32,110 bases of DNA, taken from contig WJIN01000075.1 in the NCBI GenBank assembly GCA_014730295.1, positions 1-32,110 on the forward strand, given 5' to 3'. Source of the stretch: Promethearchaeota archaeon (lineage in GTDB: Archaea > Asgardarchaeota > Lokiarchaeia > Sigynarchaeales > SOKP01). Below, in pieces: positions 1 to 7,754 of this stretch. Both the position numbers and the translations under genes were made by a program. Under the pieces are notes generated by a model. It was not told the origin of the DNA. It ran no database searches and worked only from the letters and a program-made list of their open reading frames with translations. Within the stretch, counting starts at the first letter, position 1; each line of letters starts with the position of its first letter.

Positions 1-90
1 GGGATATACCGCTGGAAATGCATTATGCATTTTACAATCTCGATTCGAACAGCTATAATAATTGGTAACTACCCAAATTGAGCCTTTCAT
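1..90 (-). CDS. Partial ORF at left edge, zinc-finger/transposase-like N-terminus
   Basis: Reading leftward from an ATG at 88-90 there are 30 open codons that run off the window. A strong purine-rich ribosome binding site (GGAGGGAGGAGGG) lies just upstream, which favours this start over in-frame ATGs at 163-165 and 172-174. The visible residues contain a Cys-x4-Cys pair (CSNRDC) followed by KMHNAFPAVYP. Similar short zinc-binding segments occur near the N-termini of some archaeal transposases, so a transposase is a possible identity. That is a resemblance seen by eye, and only 30 residues are available. The start lies 71 bases past the end of the next gene on the same strand, so the two could be co-transcribed. 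Confidence 0.35.
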   Translation of the reverse strand, partial: MKGSIWVVTNYYSCSNRDCKMHNAFPAVYP

Positions 91-161
91 AGTCTCCACC
101 CTCCTCCCTCCATTGTTATATTCATGTCGGAGGGGCGATTCACAAAGATAAATGTTGCTAT

Positions 162-932
162 TCATAATACACATTCTCTATTTTTGTCGGGTGAGTGTTG
201 TTTGTCATTTAAGTTTTTTTTAAACCTATAAGATAGTTTTGATGGAGAAATGGTAAGAATTTCTTCAACCATATCCAAGGTCAACTCGAGCGTTTTTTTG
301 GGTTGAAAGTATTGGTTTAAATCTGTTGAAATCCACTTAATTTCTGAGGCGTTTTTAATTTCTTCTCTTTTTGCTATAACATATTTATCATCAAGCAGGT
401 CTTTTTTTTCTGTATTTTTAGAATGATGGGTATGTCTTGAAGATTTAAGATTATTCAATACACCTATAAATTCGTATCTCTTTGAAACATAAGCTCGTGC
501 GGCGTCATTATGATCGTTATCTGACAAAAGAAATCCACCTTCCTTTAAATATTTCACACATGCGACTGAAATGAAACCTGCACTTATGGAGATTAAAAGA
601 TCAAAACTTGAAGGTTTTTCATTAGGTATTTTACGATAATCGGTTAAATAAAACCTCCATTCTGATTTTTCATCATAAAATTTGTAGTGGTTGATAAATT
701 TCTTGGTATTTTTATCTCTAAAGGTTATTTCGGATGATTTTGTGTTGTCAATATAGACCACTTCCGGAAAGACCAATGAGGGAGTAATGTGGGTATAACT
801 TCCCGGATACAGTACTTTTTTAATTGGATATTTTTTTTTCACCCAATAAAAAAATGGAAGATAATAATCATCTAATCCCTTGTAATAGTTAAGATATTTT
901 CCCAATCCTTTTGTGAGTTTCAATTCACTCAT
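162..932 (-). CDS. Uncharacterised protein with SAM-methyltransferase-like Rossmann core
   Basis: 256 residues, no signal peptide or membrane segment. Residues about 39-62 read as a beta strand, glycine turn and second strand ending in an acidic residue (VLYPGSYTH...VVYID). This resembles a degenerate motif I/II of class I SAM-dependent methyltransferases. Residues about 110-135 (FDLLISISAG ... YLKEGGFLLSDN) resemble motifs IV-V. The usual GxGxG loop is reduced to YPGSYTH, so cofactor binding is uncertain. The C-terminal 60 residues are charged and low in complexity. A TATA-like stretch at 972-981 and a perfect inverted repeat at 987-1016 precede the gene. A methyltransferase-like fold is my best call; the substrate is unknown. 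Confidence 0.6.
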   Translation of the reverse strand: MSELKLTKGLGKYLNYYKGLDDYYLPFFYWVKKKYPIKKVLYPGSYTHITPSLVFPEVVYIDNTKSSEITFRDKNTKKFINHYKFYDEKSEWRFYLTDYRKIPNEKPSSFDLLISISAGFISVACVKYLKEGGFLLSDNDHNDAARAYVSKRYEFIGVLNNLKSSRHTHHSKNTEKKDLLDDKYVIAKREEIKNASEIKWISTDLNQYFQPKKTLELTLDMVEEILTISPSKLSYRFKKNLNDKQHSPDKNRECVL

Positions 933-986
933 AGATCTTTGCTCTTTATAGAATTATTATCAAATCTTTAACATTTTTAAATGTTC

Positions 987-1016
987 TTTTATGATAAAAT
1001 TCTCCCTATCATAAAA
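987..1016. repeat. Perfect 10-bp inverted repeat, 10-nt loop
   Basis: TTTTATGATA at 987-996 pairs with TATCATAAAA at 1007-1016 around a loop ending in CTCCC. It lies directly upstream of the TATA-like box of the leftward gene starting at 932, so it could be a regulator binding site. A loosely similar arrangement (ATGATAA, then TCCCT, then ATCATAAA) occurs at about 24123-24147. Function unknown. Confidence 0.5.
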
Positions 1017-1312
1017 TATAAATGGTACTCATTATCTATTAGAAATTTTAGATAACTAATTTAAGATCCTATTGGATGTTTTTTCCCATCAGAAATGTTT
1101 TAGCTTTTTTCTAGTCACCTAGATTCCCGTTTCTGCTAAAAATGAGAAATAGATATACTCTTCCATCATAAAAAGATTCAGTTAGTATGTTTAATCTTAA
1201 TATTTAATAGCGAATCTTCTTTTCTTTTTATTCCTAAAATGCAAAAATTTAAAATCTGTACTCTAACTTCAAGATATGGATCTATTAGGTCTTCATATTA
1301 TGTTTGAAATTG

Positions 1313-1349
1313 GTAATATTTAAGAATAATACTATATTAGAAGATAGTA
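1313..1349 (+). promoter_or_regulatory. Promoter and operator-like repeat of metal ABC cluster 1
   Basis: A TATA-like AATATTTAAG at 1315-1324 is followed by the inverted repeat TACTAT-N8-ATAGTA at 1330-1349. By archaeal spacing, transcription would start near 1345-1350, so the repeat would overlap the start site, a usual place for a repressor. The arms are only 6 bp in AT-rich DNA, so chance is possible. The repeat does not resemble the palindromes before cluster 2. Confidence 0.4.
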
Positions 1350-1356
1350 GGATCTC

Positions 1357-2394
1357 ATGATTAAAGAGATGAAAATTGTGAAAAATAAAAATAAAATAAT
1401 TATTCTATTATTAACATCAGCAATTTTATTCGGCTTGATTTTTCAAGCTACTAATTCAGATGAAAATATGAGAATAAAGACTTCTGCTGACCAAGAGGTT
1501 AAAGTAGTGGCAACCACTCATATACTTAGAGATTTTGCACAAGAGATAATTGGAGACACAGGGATCGTTTCAGTAATTATCGAAAGCGGTTCTTGTCCAG
1601 GGCATTATGATTATCCTCCAAGTGATATAAGTAAGGTGAGTGAAGCAGATATCGTGTTTTATCATGGATTTGAAGCATCTGGACTGATGCCGCTACTTCA
1701 AGAAGCAGAAAATATCGATGCAGCATTCGGTATGATTCAAAATAGTAGTATCTCTTGGGCAGACCAATGGGGTTCACCTGATATCGCACCCAAATTCTTG
1801 GAAGAGATATGTGCGCATTTAAATGATACATATCCATCATTAGCAGAAACATTTAATGATAATAAGGAAGCGTATTTAGCGAAACTTGAAGGATATAAAA
1901 CCTATTTTGAGATGAAAATAAATAGGACCTATAAATGGAATAATACAAACGCATATGTGATGAAACATCAAAATAAATTTATGAATTGGATCGGATTTAA
2001 CGTTTCTGGTCCTTCTGTTTGGACAATGGATGACAATACAATGACTCCATCCGATATTCAACATATTGCTGGTAATGCGACAGAACATAATGCTGAGATA
2101 ATCGTGGGGAATTATCATTCTGGAACAGATGTGGGAAAGGAAATTGCAAATAGTCTTGGTATCGAGAGTGTGTTTTTACTGAATTTTCCCGGTGTTTATG
2201 GTATCAATACTTATATAGAGCAATTAGAATTCAATATTGCGTTATTGAATCACGTTCTAAATGGTGGAATAGACCCGAGACCTTCTAATGGAGGGGGAAA
2301 TATAGGTATTAACTTAATTGTACCTCTTATAGTTGCTACTGTGGGATGTATTGGTCTGCTTATATATAAGAAACGAGAATCACTATTTAAATAG
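1357..2394 (+). CDS. Metal ABC transporter substrate-binding protein (ZnuA/TroA family, divergent)
   Basis: 345 residues. A basic start and one hydrophobic helix (about 10-30) export or anchor the protein. The body begins VKVVATTHILRDFAQEIIGD, the usual opening of cluster A-I (ZnuA/TroA) metal-binding proteins. A first histidine ligand is plausible in GHYDYPPSDISKV. The second canonical ligand region reads WADQWGSP where the family normally has a His, and a later HQN and NYHSG supply other histidines, so metal preference may differ from classical Zn/Mn proteins. A C-terminal helix with a basic end (about 318-340) suggests membrane anchoring on the outer face. It is the first gene of a cluster with an ATPase 54 nt downstream and then a permease. 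An ATG at 1369 is an alternative start. Confidence 0.85.
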   Translation: MIKEMKIVKNKNKIIILLLTSAILFGLIFQATNSDENMRIKTSADQEVKVVATTHILRDFAQEIIGDTGIVSVIIESGSCPGHYDYPPSDISKVSEADIVFYHGFEASGLMPLLQEAENIDAAFGMIQNSSISWADQWGSPDIAPKFLEEICAHLNDTYPSLAETFNDNKEAYLAKLEGYKTYFEMKINRTYKWNNTNAYVMKHQNKFMNWIGFNVSGPSVWTMDDNTMTPSDIQHIAGNATEHNAEIIVGNYHSGTDVGKEIANSLGIESVFLLNFPGVYGINTYIEQLEFNIALLNHVLNGGIDPRPSNGGGNIGINLIVPLIVATVGCIGLLIYKKRESLFK

Positions 2395-2448
2395 ATAAAA
2401 ATAAAATCGAATCAATCTAAAAAATAACTAAAATATTTTCTTTTTCTT

Positions 2449-3288
2449 ATGATGCTTGAAAAAAGTTTTAATAGGCAATTTCTTGAAGCTATAAAAAACC
2501 AGAAAAGCTACAAAGGAAGTTCTGAAAAAAAAATAGATTATTATATGAAACCACAAATAACATTGGGAAATGTAAATACAGTTTATGAGGGAGAGCGATA
2601 TCTTACGCTATATGATATCAATTTAAAGATACATAAAGGAGAATTTATTCTTATTATAGGTCCTAATGGATCGGGAAAAACTACATTACTAGAAACAATT
2701 CTTGGTATGTTACCCATTCAAAAAGGAACGATTAATATAAATGGAAAATCTATTTTCAAGAATGTGCGCCATTTAAGAAAGAAAATAGGATATTTAATCC
2801 AAGGAATAGAATTCGATCCAAAAACACCTTTTTTGGTTAAAACAGCGGTTATGACTGCTCGAGCGGGAAGGTTAGGGCTCTTAAAGTTTCCGAAGAAAGC
2901 AGACCGAGAGATAGCTCGATATTGTTATGATGCGATACGAAATAAACAGGAAGTGGAGGATTATTGGGAAAAACCTATCGGAAAATTATCAGGAGGAATG
3001 CAACAAAAGGTTCGAATAGCAAACATTTTAGCAGCTGAACCTGAAATTTTGTTATTAGATGAACCATTTGCGAATTTAGATATAAATGCCCGTCAAGAAA
3101 TGTTTGAACTTTTTTTAAGACTCAATAAACTTGCGAATATAACTATTTTATGTGTTACCCATAGACAAGAATTATCTGAAGATATAGATAGAATTATTAT
3201 GATTCAGAAAGGAAGAATTGTGTTGGATGCAGAACCTGAAGTAGCTCTGAAATCTGATAAATATAAAGCATATTGTAAATTTATGTGA
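2449..3288 (+). CDS. Metal ABC transporter ATP-binding protein, cluster 1
   Basis: 279 residues, cytoplasmic ATPase of the importer. Visible motifs are Walker A GPNGSGKTT (71-79), Q-loop Gln near 118, signature LSGGM (180-184), Walker B ILLLDE (200-205), D-loop and switch His238 (CVTHRQ). The order and spacing match ZnuC/TroB-type metal ABC ATPases. The N-terminus has about 33 extra residues before the usual start; an ATG at 2545 (MKPQITLG) would give a standard-length protein and may be the true start. It lies between the binding protein (54 nt before) and the permease (76 nt after) on the same strand, so the three probably form one operon. Confidence 0.93.
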   Translation: MMLEKSFNRQFLEAIKNQKSYKGSSEKKIDYYMKPQITLGNVNTVYEGERYLTLYDINLKIHKGEFILIIGPNGSGKTTLLETILGMLPIQKGTININGKSIFKNVRHLRKKIGYLIQGIEFDPKTPFLVKTAVMTARAGRLGLLKFPKKADREIARYCYDAIRNKQEVEDYWEKPIGKLSGGMQQKVRIANILAAEPEILLLDEPFANLDINARQEMFELFLRLNKLANITILCVTHRQELSEDIDRIIMIQKGRIVLDAEPEVALKSDKYKAYCKFM

Positions 3289-3364
3289 GACCATCAGTTT
3301 ATCATGAAAATATTGATATGTATATTATATATGAGAAAAATAAGAGATATCGTGTTGAGATATA

Positions 3365-4942
3365 ATGGTAAAAAATTTTAATTTGAATTGGAAAAATATT
3401 ATTTTTGCGGTGATAATTTCTTCAGTACTAACTGCCCTTTTTGCTTTTTATTCTTTTTATAATGAAATTTTTTTTGTTTTTTTACCAGAACGTATCATGA
3501 TAAAAATAATTCTCAGCGCATTATTGGCTGGCTTTGCTTTGAGTTTAGTTGGAACGTTCGTGGTCCATATGAAAATTACAACTGTTGGTTTCTGTATGAG
3601 CCATGCTGCTTTTGCGGGTGCTGCGCTTGGATTATTATTAGAATCATTTGGAAGTGGGATCAACCCAGTATATATGGCGGCCATCTTTACAATCGGGGTT
3701 GCACTCTTATTAGGGCCCCTTTCTGATAAGACAAAATTAGATTCCAATATAATACTTGGGATATTGTTTTCATTAATGATAGCATTAGGGTTTATTTTCA
3801 TTAGTATGATGCCAGAAGGAGTCACAGGAGCTAGTTCAATGGGAATTATTTGGGGAAGTTTATTTGGACTAAGTCAAGAAGAATTAGTAATCTTAATCAT
3901 ACTGAATTTATCTGTAATTCTATTGCTTATACTATTTTATAAAGAATTCATGAGTATTATGTTGAATGAGAAAATGGCATTAGCAGCGGGTATTAATGTG
4001 GCATTTTTCAAATTTTTGATTTTACTCGCAACAGCAGTCGCAGTATCGTTTTCGATTAATATTGTTGGAGCATTCCTCGTTTATGCTATGATTGTGAATC
4101 CCACTTCCACTGTATACCAATATGTCTATGATACAAAAAAGTTGTTTATATTCTCGCCTATTGTAGGGGTGGTCACTATATTAGGTGGTGTTTATCTTTC
4201 ATTGTTGTTGGACTTTCCCATCTCTTCTTCTATTATCGTATTTTCAGCAACAATTTTTGCACTCTCGGTATTAATATCACCCAAACATAAAAAAGTTAAG
4301 AGAAAAGATAAATTTATGACTTCCGAGGAAAAAAATATCAATAAAATACGAAAATATTTTGATGATCGAGCAGAAAATTGGGATGATAACGTTTTTCATG
4401 ATCCTAATAAAATTGAAATTTTGCTCCAAGAACTAGATTTAAAGAAAGGAGAAACTATTCTCGATGTAGGCAGTGGTACTGGTGTCATGGTCCCATATTT
4501 AAACGAAAAAATCGGAGAGAAAGGAGAGATTGTAGCTATAGATATCTCCGAGGAGATGATCTCGAAGGCCAAGAAAAAATTTGGTGATAGATATACAAAT
4601 TTACAGCTGAAAGTAGAAGATGTCAATGAAATCCAATATGAAATAAACTTTGATACTATTCTCTGTTATTCTTGTTTTCCTCATTTCTTAGATCAAGAAT
4701 ATACAATCAAAAAAATGGCGAACCTACTGAAGAAACAAGGAAGATTAATGATTGCTCATTCTCAATCTCGAGATGATATAAATAGTCTCCATAAAAATGT
4801 GGATGGGATTGTTAATGAAGATCGATTACCTCCAATGAGAAAATTGAAAAAAATGATGGAGAAGAACGGATTAAAGATAATAAAATCCTTGGATAATGAT
4901 AAGATGTTTTACATCATTGGAGAAAAAGAATTTCAGATATAA
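3365..4942 (+). CDS. Metal ABC permease (ABC-3) fused to class I SAM methyltransferase
   Basis: 525 residues in one uninterrupted frame. Residues 1 to about 305 form a ZnuB/TroC-type ABC-3 permease with about eight to nine hydrophobic helices; family-like segments include FVVHMKITTVGFCMSHAAFA and SINIVGAFLVYAMIVNP. A short basic linker (about 306-317) leads to Met318 (codon at 4316), where a complete methyltransferase begins. It shows IRKYFDDRAENWDD, motif I ILDVGSGTG (near 365-373), IVAIDISEEMI and motif IV-like FDTILCYSCFPHF. Stand-alone proteins of both kinds are common; the fusion is unusual. No ribosome binding site is visible before codon 318, which argues against two overlapping genes. 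The methyltransferase would lie in the cytoplasm next to the transport channel. Its substrate is unknown; a metal species, metal chelator or thiol are guesses. Confidence 0.88.
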   Translation: MVKNFNLNWKNIIFAVIISSVLTALFAFYSFYNEIFFVFLPERIMIKIILSALLAGFALSLVGTFVVHMKITTVGFCMSHAAFAGAALGLLLESFGSGINPVYMAAIFTIGVALLLGPLSDKTKLDSNIILGILFSLMIALGFIFISMMPEGVTGASSMGIIWGSLFGLSQEELVILIILNLSVILLLILFYKEFMSIMLNEKMALAAGINVAFFKFLILLATAVAVSFSINIVGAFLVYAMIVNPTSTVYQYVYDTKKLFIFSPIVGVVTILGGVYLSLLLDFPISSSIIVFSATIFALSVLISPKHKKVKRKDKFMTSEEKNINKIRKYFDDRAENWDDNVFHDPNKIEILLQELDLKKGETILDVGSGTGVMVPYLNEKIGEKGEIVAIDISEEMISKAKKKFGDRYTNLQLKVEDVNEIQYEINFDTILCYSCFPHFLDQEYTIKKMANLLKKQGRLMIAHSQSRDDINSLHKNVDGIVNEDRLPPMRKLKKMMEKNGLKIIKSLDNDKMFYIIGEKEFQI

Positions 4943-5370
4943 AAACATATTTATCAATTGGAAAAAGTATTTTAAATAATTTTTAAGATTGATTTTTATT
5001 CATTTTTAATATTTACTTAAATCTTTTATATTGATATGAAATTTCACTTCAAAACATTTTTAGCTGAAATTAAAAAAATAAAGGTCTTATAAGTGAGGAT
5101 ATAAAAGATTATGAAAGATGGGATGAGAATTACCCCACCACATCATAAAAAGGCGCAGTTATGAGTTGATTGAATATGAAAAAGTATTATCATTTATAAG
5201 TATTACATTTTTGGAATTCCGTATGAAGAGGGATCTATCATACAAATAGACTATTTACATAACTTTATGAGACCAATATAGGAAATCCATAGTAAAAGAA
5301 TTTAGAATACTTGTTATTAATATTTTTAAAGGTCTAGAAAAGGCAAAAACAAAACAAGAAGAAGAGAATT
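4943..5370. other. Intergenic region between convergent genes, possible decayed coding remnants
   Basis: This 428-nt AT-rich stretch separates the 3' ends of the two metal transport clusters. T-rich tracts after 4940 could end transcription of cluster 1. Two very short open stretches on the plus strand, one starting at 5111 (MKDGMRITPPHHKK) and one near 5187-5275 (containing YYIFGIPYEEG), look vaguely protein-like but carry stops between them and no start context. They may be remnants of a lost gene. No RNA gene was recognised. Confidence 0.35.
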
Positions 5371-5811
5371 CTAATCTGAGAATTCTTTTTGGCAAAAACA
5401 GTTATTGGAATTGAGTATTTTTTCCCCACATGGACATTCTTCTGGATGGTCATATTTTTCACAAATTCTATTTATCGTTTTACAAGAGAAAAGTAGATTG
5501 AATTTTTCGCTTTCATTGTGTGCCTCTTCTGTGGTTAAATCGAGTTCTTTATATAGAAGAACTTCTAATAGTTGTGTATGGCGTATTAATTCCTTTGCAT
5601 AATTTTCCCCTTCAGTTGTCAATTCTATCGGTTGATACTTCTCCCAAATAACCAGTTTTTGTTCATGTAAGCGTTCTATACAGCTGTCTATTGTGGAATA
5701 CCTCACTTCATGATATCCATAATTATTCAACTCATCCTGGATATGCTTAATCTTGGCTTTCCTATTATTCCGATAAATAATTTTTAGCACTTTATAGTCA
5801 ATGTCATTCAT
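5371..5811 (-). CDS. DtxR/MntR/TroR-type metal-dependent regulator, altered metal site, Cys-rich tail
   Basis: 146 residues. An N-terminal winged helix (1-70) ends in PIELTTEGENYAKELIRH, matching the wing and first dimerisation helix of DtxR-family repressors. Family positions kept are His78 (RHTQLLE), Glu83, His98 and Glu102. The conserved Glu-His pair that follows in MntR and DtxR (E102-H103 in MntR) is Asn105-Leu106 here, so two primary metal ligands are missing. The C-terminus instead carries cysteines 110, 117, 126, 128, 138 and 140. There is no SH3-like domain, as in TroR and MntR. It is the last gene of cluster 2 and likely controls it; TroR is also encoded in its transporter operon. 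What it senses (another metal, Fe-S or redox state) is open. Confidence 0.85.
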   Translation of the reverse strand: MNDIDYKVLKIIYRNNRKAKIKHIQDELNNYGYHEVRYSTIDSCIERLHEQKLVIWEKYQPIELTTEGENYAKELIRHTQLLEVLLYKELDLTTEEAHNESEKFNLLFSCKTINRICEKYDHPEECPCGEKILNSNNCFCQKEFSD

Positions 5812-5886
5812 ATTCCCAATTAACTCCTAGCATTTCATTCCAATTCTTAAAAATTTAATGTCATTTAAAATGGTTCTTATGATTTC

Positions 5887-6630
5887 TTAAAAGAAGGTAC
5901 TATATAATATCTTATCAACATTCTCTCCATGGGGAGATCCATCATAGATAATTTGTTTGTTTAATATAACTAATCGATTGATATCCTCACGCAGCAAATC
6001 CAAATTGTGATTTATCGTCAAGATAGTAAGATTTCGTTCATCATGCAGTCTGGTTATCAATTCTGTTATTTCTTTTGTAATTTTAAAATCAAGATTACTT
6101 GTAGGTTCATCTAACAACAGAATTTCTGGTTCTCTTACTAATGATCTTGCGATAAGGACTTTTTGCTGTTGTCCGCCGCTCAAGTGTCCTATCGGACGGT
6201 CTTTCTGCTCATACATCCCAACGAATTTCAGTTCCTCTTCCATTCTTTTATAATCTTCTTTCTTCAATGGGCTCCCTAAAAAATTTAACCCATACCTTCC
6301 CATTAAAACCACATCTTGTACTTTGGCGGGGAAAAATTGATCTATTTGATGAGCTTGAGGAACGTATGCGATCTTATTGAGTGTTCTTTTAGGCAAGTTT
6401 CCCACGGGTTTTCCATATATACTTACTTGCCCTTCAATCGGTTGTTTTAGTCCTAAAATCACTTTAAATAATGTTGTCTTACCCGAAGCGTTAGGTCCTG
6501 CAATTCCAATATAATCTCCCCGAGAAACATCCAAATTTATTTGCCATAATGCCACTACATCTCCATAAGTCACGGTTACCCCATTAACACAGATCGCATC
6601 TCCTTCTTGACATATTTGTTTACCTCTCAT
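5887..6630 (-). CDS. Metal ABC transporter ATP-binding protein, cluster 2
   Basis: 247 residues. Motifs are Walker A GPNASGKTT (45-53; Ala where Gly is usual, a tolerated change), Q-loop Gln92, signature LSGGQ (150-154), Walker B ILLLDE (170-175), DPTSNLD-type D-loop and switch His208 (INHN). It has the standard length and domain order of ZnuC/TroB ATPases. Its start overlaps the permease stop by 4 nt (ATGA), a sign of translational coupling. The regulator gene starts 75 nt downstream on the same strand. It powers the second metal importer. Confidence 0.95.
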   Translation of the reverse strand: MRGKQICQEGDAICVNGVTVTYGDVVALWQINLDVSRGDYIGIAGPNASGKTTLFKVILGLKQPIEGQVSIYGKPVGNLPKRTLNKIAYVPQAHQIDQFFPAKVQDVVLMGRYGLNFLGSPLKKEDYKRMEEELKFVGMYEQKDRPIGHLSGGQQQKVLIARSLVREPEILLLDEPTSNLDFKITKEITELITRLHDERNLTILTINHNLDLLREDINRLVILNKQIIYDGSPHGENVDKILYSTFF

Positions 6631-7682
6631 TTTTCCTCCACCATGTTTTTTTTGGTTTCTTTATTCTCTTCCTTTATTGGTTTATGACCCTCCCATTTAT
6701 GCTCGGGAGGGAATTTTTTTGGTTTGACCTGCAAGATAATTTTTTCTGTATCAATATGAGCATGAGGGACGTCAATTCCAAGCGGATGGTCAAATCGCTG
6801 TTGTAATTCCTTATAACCCTTCGAATATTTGAATTTGAGTTTATTAATAAATTTTGATAAACGTTTCGGAGAGAAGATAAACGCAACTAAAAAAAATCCA
6901 GTCGCGATGATGACTATGGAAGGTCCTCCCGGAAGATTATATAAAAATGAAATCAACACACCCAAAAATCCTGACAGAGCTCCGAACAGAGCGGATAAGA
7001 TAATCATTAGGCGGTAATTATAAGTAAGCATATAGGCCGTGGCAGCGGGCATTATAAATATTGCGAATACTAGTATTGCACCTATAGATTGAATAGTTAC
7101 GGCGATTAATGCGGCTAAAAGCATTAAGAAAAGGTAATCAAGGACTTTTACGGGAATCCCAGACAATTTTGCCATCTCTTTATCGAATACCAGAAAAAAC
7201 AACTCTTTTCGAAAATACAGAAGAATACCTATCACTATCACACTGACGATTATCAATGTTACCACTTGTTCTTGATTTATATAAAAAAGCGCCCCAAAAA
7301 GTATACTGCTAACACTCGCAGAAACCTCAGTTAATAGGTTTATAAATATAATTCCTAAAGCCATCATCCCAGAAAATATTATTGCGAGAATGATATTCTC
7401 GTTCATTATTTTTTTCTGGTTGACATATCCCACTGAAAGTGCACTGAGTTCTGAAAATAGAAAGATCATGTATATGGGTTGAACACCGATGACTAATGCT
7501 AAAGCAACCCCGGCAAATGCAGAATGGGCTATTGCCTCTCCTAAAAAGATGATTTTGTACAGTATTATAAATGTTCCGATAATCCCACCCACAATCCCAA
7601 TTACAATAGCAGCTACTAAAATTCTTTGCATCCAAACCCGATCAAATAATTCAAAAAATTCGATTATTGTAATGTTTATCAT
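6627..7682 (-). CDS. Metal ABC transporter permease (ABC-3), cluster 2
   Basis: 351 residues with about eight to nine hydrophobic helices in the first 275 residues. Family-like segments include FLGEAIAHSAFAGVALA and SIGAILVFAIFIMPAATAYML. Beyond the membrane domain is a hydrophilic tail of about 75 residues that is lysine-rich and holds several histidines (HPLGIDVPHAHID, HKWEGHK). It could bind metal at the cytoplasmic side, although this is inference. The cluster 1 permease carries a methyltransferase at the same place, so both permeases have C-terminal additions. The gene lies between the binding protein (72 nt upstream) and the ATPase (4-nt overlap). Confidence 0.93.
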   Translation of the reverse strand: MINITIIEFFELFDRVWMQRILVAAIVIGIVGGIIGTFIILYKIIFLGEAIAHSAFAGVALALVIGVQPIYMIFLFSELSALSVGYVNQKKIMNENIILAIIFSGMMALGIIFINLLTEVSASVSSILFGALFYINQEQVVTLIIVSVIVIGILLYFRKELFFLVFDKEMAKLSGIPVKVLDYLFLMLLAALIAVTIQSIGAILVFAIFIMPAATAYMLTYNYRLMIILSALFGALSGFLGVLISFLYNLPGGPSIVIIATGFFLVAFIFSPKRLSKFINKLKFKYSKGYKELQQRFDHPLGIDVPHAHIDTEKIILQVKPKKFPPEHKWEGHKPIKEENKETKKNMVEEK

Positions 7683-7754
7683 AACATTCTCACCAATAGT
7701 ATTATTGTTTGATATTAGATTTAAAATAGAAAAAAAATTATTGAATATTATTTA

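Larger units (their letters stand above)
933..1356. other. Intergenic region between divergent genes
   Basis: No convincing coding sequence was seen. The stretch carries the promoter of the leftward gene (TATA-like TTTAAAAATG on the minus strand near 972-981), a perfect 10-bp inverted repeat at 987-1016, and the promoter of the rightward metal transporter cluster at about 1313-1349. The middle (1020-1300) is AT-rich with no structure I recognise. Confidence 0.6.

Noticed and set aside
4316..4942. Separate methyltransferase gene starting at codon 318 of the permease frame
   Set aside because: No ribosome binding site before the ATG, and the frame is continuous with the permease without a stop, so a fusion is simpler.
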